Below, one piece after another: positions 6,715-10,351 of a DNA stretch of 10,351 nt. The notes under the pieces are model-generated. The model did not search any database, was not told the DNA's origin, and saw only the letters and a program-made list of their open reading frames with translations. Position 1 is the stretch's first letter; the number at the start of each line of letters is the position of its first letter. Source of the DNA: Baffinella frigidus (taxonomy: Eukaryota > Cryptophyceae > Cryptomonadales > Baffinellaceae); NCBI GenBank assembly GCA_026770585.1, contig MU646534.1, forward strand, positions 338,770 through 349,120. The letters run 5' to 3'. The position numbers and the translations under genes are program-made.

Positions 6715-6963
6715 ATGTCGGCGTTTGTGAGGGGATTTGGTCGGAATGGCTTGGCGAGGGCGCACGCCGGCTCTTCTTCTGGGATTTTTGCGCCTGCGCG
6801 CACGCCTGCAGCAAACGCGCACCAACACCCCCCTACGCCTTCAAAATGCACCGGGCGCGTGTTCACAACGCGGAGTGGAGGGTGGTCATCAAGCGGGGGG
6901 GCTGCAGCGGGGAAGGAGCTGGCGACGGCACGCGCGGTGGAGGAGAGCAAGACGGAGAAATTG
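6715..6963 (+). CDS. TMEM65: TMEM65 exon 1, mitochondrial presequence
   Basis: Starts MSAFVRGFGRNGLARAHAG; no Asp or Glu for about 68 residues and many Arg, Ala and Ser, typical of a mitochondrial targeting peptide and expected for TMEM65. Ends KTEKL with donor TTG|GTCCTC in phase 0 (GCG|GTGGAG 36 bases earlier is an alternative). The open frame extends upstream of this ATG to about 6520 without another plausible Met, and downstream through the intron to 7074, so the donor is inferred from the frame change needed to reach exon 2. Confidence 0.7.
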
Positions 6964-9900
6964 GTCCTCCCTGTCCCTCAATCGAACCAACTGCCTGTCC
7001 CTCACTCGAACCAACTCATCACTCGAATCAACTGCACTAGGCAACTGACGACGCGTGTCTCCTCCTCCAGATGAGGAAGACGGCGGAAATTCTCTCAGCA
7101 AATGCTGAATACGGCGACAGGGTACCCCTTCCCCTCCCGGCAGACCACCCCCCCTCCCCGGCGACTTCCCTGGTGAGGGAAGGCCGCTTAGTTTGGTGTG
7201 GGTGCCCTGCAGTCTGTTCCAAGAATCTTGGTTTCCCGGGTTGCCATCGACACACAGAACCGCTGAACCTAGCAGGGTGCTGAGGGAATAGAGCCTGGGT
7301 CTAGGGCCGATTCACTCGTCGCAGGAGTTTCCTCGAAACACGGGGCCCTGACTCATGCGAAAAGCTAACGCAAGTGAGGCACTTAGAGCCTACGGATTGC
7401 CTACGGTAGGAGACCCCCTCCTAAGACTTGTGAAGACCTTTTTGTTTTAAACGTCGTACGAGGAGGGGGGTTTCTACCGTAGGCTAAGGGGGGCGCTGGC
7501 GTTAGCTTGTGGCATTAAACATGCTCGACTTGTGGCAGGCGCTGGCGTTAACGCTGGTGGAGAAGATGTCGGACGGGGCGCGCGAGCACATCATGCAGCA
7601 CATCCTCCTCCGACGCGCCGAGAAGCCGGGCGATGACTCCTTCGCGTTCGAGCGCGCCATCGAGCGCCTCAAGGTATCGAGAACAGGGAAACCAAGCGTT
7701 TGTTTGACCAGGGTCAGAGACCAGACTCAGGGTGACGCAGCGTTGTGAGAAAGAAAGAAAACGAGGCATGTTTTGCCCGCAGCGTGGGTGTGGCAAGCGA
7801 CTGACAGGGGGGCGGTGCGTGGGGGACCAGGTGCAAGACAGCACTATCTTCGACAAGATCGACTCAAACAGAGACGGGGTCACACTCCCCTCTCGCCCGT
7901 CCCCCTCGTCCCCCCTCATTTTCTTCCACTGAAACTGAGAAATGGTCTCTGCTCGGTGGGCAGCGCGTGGATCTTGACCAGGCTAGCTCTGTCTCAGTTC
8001 AATTGGGCTCATCATTTTCTCAGTGTTCACGCCAAAAGTGGACGAATTTGTACCACAAAATAGGAAAATCAACTTCCTGGCTCATCAAATGATGAGCCCA
8101 ATTTGACTCTGAGGCAGAGCTGGCGTCTGAAAAAATATCGCTTAGGGCGCATGAGGCGTGCGAACTCCCGCTGATCCTGTGGGGGAGGTGCTTTTGCGTA
8201 GGTGCAACCACGCATCAGCATTCGGGATAATCAACAGCTTATCCGCCACCGAGAAATTTTCTCGTGTATTATACACGCCGTGGCGTGTGTAAGAGCCCAG
8301 TGTTCAGTGAGAAATTATCACAGGCCATTTCTACCTAAGTAGAGCCCATTTCTACCTTAGCAGAGCCTATTACCTTATCGGAGCCCTCCGCACCACAGGT
8401 GATCACAATCTCGGAACTGGAGATGTTTCTGAACAAGGACGAAGTCGACCTTCCGCCAACACGGTCCGTGCCCCAAACCCTCAACCCTCACCCCCACACC
8501 CTAAACCCTGTGCCCCAAACTCTAAACCCTACACCCTAAACCCTAAATCCTAAACCCTAAACCCCACACCCTACACCCTAAACCCTGCAGCCCAAACCCT
8601 AAACCCCAAACCCTGCACCCTACACCCTAAACCCTAAACCCTACACCCTGCACCCTAAACTCCAAAGCCTAAACGCTGCCGCCATGCCTGCCAGCGCCCC
8701 CGCCCTGCGGGCGACTCTCCACTAGAGAATGCTAGAGGGGCCTATTTAAAAGTGAGATGGTTCAGGCCTATTTAAAAGTGAGATGGTTCAAGTAAGAATT
8801 TGTGTAGAAACTTGCATGTGAATTGGAGCCATTCTAGGCGAAATTACCCCAGATACGAGGTTGAAACACCCTATCCTGGTACAAATTTTTACAACCCCAA
8901 TGTAAATAGGGTCCTCCAACATTCTGGTGTGGCTTGCTGTGAGTGCGCTTTGCGCATGCGACTCCGCGCATTCTCTGGGACACATCCGTCCCACGCCAGG
9001 TCAACACCGAAAATTTGTCTAAAGTTGATTCTCAGAAAGTGTACCAGATGTGTACGAGATACACGCCAAAAGTGGAGACCCGACCGGCGAAGTACAATCT
9101 TTTAAACTCTCATGTGTGCCGGCAACACCTTGGTAACGCGAACCGCCGCGTTCTGAAATTCCCACTAAAGACCTGGCGTCCCACAGGCAGCAGCTCTACA
9201 TGGTGGCGATGGCGTCGGCGCCGCGAACCGTTGCGTTCTGGAATTCACACGTGTGCCCTGGCGTTCCACAGGCAACCCGGTAAGCCAGGTGGAGTCTTGG
9301 CGCCAGTTTTCTAAGGTGGCCTGGCGTTCCACAGGCAACAGCTGTGTTTGGTGGCGATGGCCTCTGCAGTGCCGTTGGTGGGGTTCGGCCTCATGGACAA
9401 CTCCGTACCATTTAGTACTACGAAACGAAACGTCGCGGTCTGAAATTCCCACTACCGACCTGGCGTTCCACAGGCAGCAGCTGTATATGGTGGCGATGGC
9501 ATCGGCGGTGCCCTTCGTGGGGTTCGGCTTCATGGACAACTCCATCATGATCATGGCTGGTGCCGCCCCGTCCTGATAATTGGGAAAGCGTTTAGTCCTG
9601 GGTACCTTTCTTGGAGCCATTTCTGAATTCCTGGTACAAATGTCGCGCCCACTTTCTTCGCGCCCCTCAATATATTATATCCAGATTTGCGTGGGGCTTG
9701 GAGCCATTTCTGAGCTGAACACTCTTTCAGGGGTTTGAAACACCTGTTTTTGTACCAGAAATTGTTGACATGTACGCGTTGCAAAATAGTATCTATCGTG
9801 GCCTGGGACTGAGTTCCGAGTCTGACTCCGTCCCGCTTGCATACTTCCCCGCATCAAACTCTCTCCCCGCCTGCGAGTTGACCCTCAGCTGGAGTCCTTA

Positions 9901-10351
9901 GAGTTTCCACGGCGCGTGATGTGGTCTCAATCGCAGGCGCGTGCGGGTTCTCGCCGCTTGGCCAGCGACAAGAACCGCGGATTCAAAGCGTTGTTCCCTG
10001 GGAATAGATTTGTAGCGCGGCTCTCCCGGTACAAATCATAAGACTCGCCTGATTTAAATCGTCAAAATGGCACAAGTTCCGTAGTAAACGATCGTCTTTT
10101 TAGAATTGTTGCCATAAAACAGCTACTTTACAAAACTATTCCTAAACACGCAGGTGACTTGAACAGCTACTTTACAAAAATATTGCTAAACACGCAGGTG
10201 ACTTGATTGAACTGGAGCTGGGCGCGATCCTGACGGTGTCGACCATGGGCGCCGCGGCTATCGGGAACACCATCTCGGATCTCTCTCTCTCTCTCTCTCG
10301 CTCCCAGGCCTTTAACCCATATATCTCGCTTTCTCTCTCTCTCTCTCTCTC
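6715..10351 (+). CDS. TMEM65: TMEM65-family mitochondrial inner-membrane protein, six exons, 3' end beyond window
   Basis: Gene-level entry. TMEM65 proteins are multi-pass mitochondrial inner-membrane proteins; the human member is linked to mitochondrial sodium-dependent calcium efflux. Exons 6715-6963, 7071-7121, 7539-7673, 8399-8463, 9474-9559 and 10198-~10283 join in frame. The product starts with an Arg-rich, acid-poor presequence of ~60 residues, then a charged helical segment (VEKMSDGAREHIMQHIL), PPTRQQL, VPFVGFGFMDNSIMIMAG (first membrane segment, near-identical to animal TMEM65 VPFIGFGFLDN-type sequence) and ELGAILTVSTMGAAAIGNTISDL (second segment; animals have ISTMAAAALGN.VSDL). The last third (further membrane segments) is outside the window. 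Family certain; exon 1-2 boundaries less so. Confidence 0.88.
6973..7036 (+). repeat. Three short tandem units in TMEM65 intron 1
   Basis: GTCCCTCAATCGAACCAACT, GTCCCTCACTCGAACCAACT and CATCACTCGAATCAACTGCA follow one another in the 107-base intron. Confidence 0.85.
7071..7121 (+). CDS. TMEM65: TMEM65 exon 2
   Basis: Pyrimidine-rich acceptor TCTCCTCCTCCAG, 17 codons MRKTAEILSANAEYGDR, donor AGG|GTACCC. Phase 0 at both ends, fitting exons 1 and 3. No family motif is expected here, so the support is splice sites and phase only. Confidence 0.5.
7362..7508. mobile_element. Foldback element ending at the TMEM65 exon 3 acceptor
   Basis: Outer arms AAGCTAACGC (7362-7371) and GCGTTAGCTT (7499-7508) are perfect inverted copies; inner arms 7399-7422 and 7461-7484 (GCCTACGGTAGG... 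/ ...CCGTAGGC) pair over 24 bases with two differences. The right end provides a TAG just before exon 3. MITE-like, non-coding. Confidence 0.7.
7539..7673 (+). CDS. TMEM65: TMEM65 exon 3, charged helical region
   Basis: 45 codons ALALTLVEKMSDGAREHIMQ... to FERAIERLK, donor AAG|GTATCG. It corresponds to the matrix-side helical region of TMEM65 (A..F...L...ER..L...L in animals). Acceptor TTGTGGCAG gives the start used here; a TAG acceptor at 7503-7505 would add 11 codons in the same frame, so both are possible. Confidence 0.75.
7981..8124. mobile_element. Foldback element in TMEM65 intron 3
   Basis: Arms 7981-8017 and 8087-8124 pair over ~37 bases (GGGCTCATCATTT / AAATGATGAGCCC core, with GCTCTG(T/C)CTCAG beyond). 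The loop holds CACGCCAAAAGTGGA, also at 9062-9076, and GAATTTGTACCACAAAA, also at 3597-3613. MITE-like. Confidence 0.7.
8325..8386 (+). repeat. Three ~20-base tandem units before TMEM65 exon 4
   Basis: CCATTTCTACCTAAGTAGAGCC-like unit followed by two increasingly diverged copies (CATTTCTACCTTAGCAGAGC, TATTACCTTATCGGAGCC), ending 10 bases before the acceptor. Confidence 0.85.
8399..8463 (+). CDS. TMEM65: TMEM65 exon 4, LPPT junction
   Basis: Acceptor CACCACAG, VITISELEMFLNKDEVDLPPT plus two bases CG, donor CG|GTCCGT. Joined with exon 5 it makes the conserved PPT.(x)QL segment that precedes the first TMEM65 membrane helix. Directly after the donor the intron becomes a telomere-like array. Confidence 0.85.
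8469..8676. repeat. Telomere-like array inside TMEM65 intron 4
   Basis: CCCTAAACCC, CCCTACACC and CCCTGCACC units beginning six bases after the exon 4 donor GT. C-rich on the sense strand. About 200 bases. Confidence 0.9.
8739..8790 (+). repeat. Perfect 26-base tandem duplication
   Basis: GGCCTATTTAAAAGTGAGAT plus GGTTCA occurs twice in a row with no mismatch, inside TMEM65 intron 4. A recent duplication. Confidence 0.92.
8823..8910 (+). mobile_element. Dispersed intron element, copy 2 (TMEM65 intron 4)
   Basis: Begins TTGGAGCCATTCTAGG, contains AACACCCTATCCTGGTACAA and ends ATGTAAATAGG. Same length class (~88) as copy 1, strongest similarity in the second half. Sense orientation relative to TMEM65. 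Confidence 0.82.
9187..9220 (+). repeat. 5'-part copy of TMEM65 exon 5 (5a)
   Basis: Acceptor CGTCCCACAG then QQLYMVAMASA; homology stops after GCGTCGGCG and the sequence returns to intron-like CGCGAACCG..GCGTTCTG, itself a repeat of 9138-9154. Confidence 0.85.
9272..9279 (+). repeat. 8-base copy of TMEM65 exon 5 start (5b) with strong donor
   Basis: CCTGGCGTTCCACAG acceptor copy followed by only GCAACCCG and then GTAAGC, the most canonical 5' splice site in the window. The upstream 15-base intron segment is shared with copies 5c and 5d. Confidence 0.6.
9335..9404 (+). repeat. Near-complete copy of TMEM65 exon 5 (5c)
   Basis: Acceptor GTTCCACAG, reads QQLCLVAMASAVPLVGFGLMDNS, then GTACCA. 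It lacks the last 16 bases of exon 5 (IMIMAG), ends in phase 0 rather than phase 1, and therefore cannot join exon 6 or exon 5 in frame. The intron segment GGCCTGGCGTTCCACAG is repeated with it. Confidence 0.85.
9474..9559 (+). CDS. TMEM65: TMEM65 exon 5, first membrane segment (complete copy)
   Basis: Acceptor GTTCCACAG, one base completing Arg, then QQLYMVAMASAVPFVGFGFMDNSIMIMAG, donor G|GTGCCG. This is the most diagnostic TMEM65 segment. Three partial copies (9187, 9272, 9335) precede it; only this copy has the correct phase to join exon 6. Confidence 0.92.
9610..9641 (+). mobile_element. Short derivative of the dispersed intron element
   Basis: CTTGGAGCCATTTCTGAATT directly followed by CCTGGTACAAAT: the two ends of the element with the middle deleted. 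Lies in TMEM65 intron 5. Confidence 0.6.
9697..9757 (+). mobile_element. Diverged copy of the dispersed intron element
   Basis: CTTGGAGCCATTTCTGAGCT, then GGTTTGAAACACCTG and TTTTGTACCAG. Shares its first ~18 bases with 9610 and the TTGAAACACC core with copy 2. Sense orientation in TMEM65 intron 5. Confidence 0.6.
9760..10120. other. TMEM65 intron 5, 3' part
   Basis: No exon copy or foldback recognised. Contains another GGTACAAAT motif (10029-10037) like those in the dispersed element. Confidence 0.45.
10121..10197 (+). repeat. 44-base tandem duplication across TMEM65 exon 6 acceptor
   Basis: AGCTACTTTACAAAA...CTAAACACGCAGGTGACTTGA is present at 10121 and again at 10165, so the CAG acceptor and first bases of exon 6 occur twice (CAG at 10151-10153 and 10195-10197). 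Splicing to the first would read GDLNSYFTKILLNTQVT then TGA. Confidence 0.92.
10198..10283 (+). CDS. TMEM65: TMEM65 exon 6, second membrane segment; 3' end unclear
   Basis: Acceptor AACACGCAG (10195-10197). GT completes Gly, then DLIELELGAILTVSTMGAAAIGNTISDL. Homologs continue with Ala/Val-Gly-(Ile/Leu)-Gly, but here a CT microsatellite follows ISDL directly and no GT occurs before the window ends. The exon must use a non-GT donor near 10279-10283, or this copy is damaged and another lies outside. Confidence 0.85.
10279..10351. repeat. CT microsatellite with interruption
   Basis: CTCTCT runs at about 10281-10299 and 10329-10351, separated by a GCTCCCAGGCCTTTAACCC segment. Abuts the coding end of TMEM65 exon 6. 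Confidence 0.92.

Noticed and set aside
9335-9559. Mutually exclusive alternative exons 5c and 5d
   Set aside because: 5c ends in a different phase and lacks six residues, so it cannot swap with 5d while keeping the frame to exon 6.
1-10351. CRISPR array, tRNA, rRNA or bacterial mobile element
   Set aside because: No regular repeat-spacer structure, no tRNA or rRNA signature seen, and no transposase-like reading frame.

Overview
This window looks like nuclear DNA of a unicellular eukaryote, probably a GC-rich alga or related protist. The evidence is conserved protein pieces separated by AG-ending introns, GC-rich third codon positions in exons, and degenerate plant/alveolate-type telomere-like repeats (TTTAGGG and variants such as TTCAGGG and GTGTAGG) scattered through introns. 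I cannot name the species; a chromerid, dinoflagellate-like or haptophyte-like alga fits, at low confidence. There is no prokaryotic gene organisation, and the simple open frames are mostly noise.

Two genes run divergently from a shared ~620-base spacer (6096-6714). On the minus strand, 6095 down to about 178, eight in-phase exons encode most of a phosphatidylinositol phosphate kinase (PIPK) domain: the LRE...PDY region, the glycine-type loop with KSG, the ATP-binding lysine (FILKS), the TLLPRYCGLY region, the catalytic YDLKGS, KDLD, QLAVD.FLE and the VDYSMLLGVH metal-binding motif. The C-terminal specificity-loop exons would lie left of base 1 or are missing. On the plus strand, 6715 to the right edge, six exons encode the N-terminal part of a TMEM65-family mitochondrial inner-membrane protein: an Arg-rich presequence, a charged helical region, PPT, the VPFVGFGFMDNSIMIMAG segment and the ELGAILTVSTMGAAAIGNTISDL segment. 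Its remaining exons lie beyond base 10351.

The striking property is the introns. Five PIPK exons and two TMEM65 exons are accompanied by one to four partial, decayed copies of themselves in the adjacent intron; in each set exactly one copy is complete and phase-compatible with its neighbours. The introns also hold telomere-like arrays, three large foldback (inverted-repeat) elements, and a dispersed ~88-base element found in introns of both genes and in the sense orientation in each. The 5' splice sites are mostly GTCC/GTGCC/GTAC types rather than GTRAGT.

Layout: 1-1540 telomere-like repeats with PIPK exons G and H and their copies; 1540-3200 exons D-F with copies and simple repeats; 3470-4670 the exon C array; 4670-5550 a foldback-rich intron; 5554-6095 exons A and B; 6096-6714 divergent spacer; 6715-7673 TMEM65 exons 1-3; 7674-9473 repeat-filled introns and exon 4; 9187-9559 the exon 5 array; 10121-10351 the duplicated exon 6 acceptor, exon 6 and a CT microsatellite.
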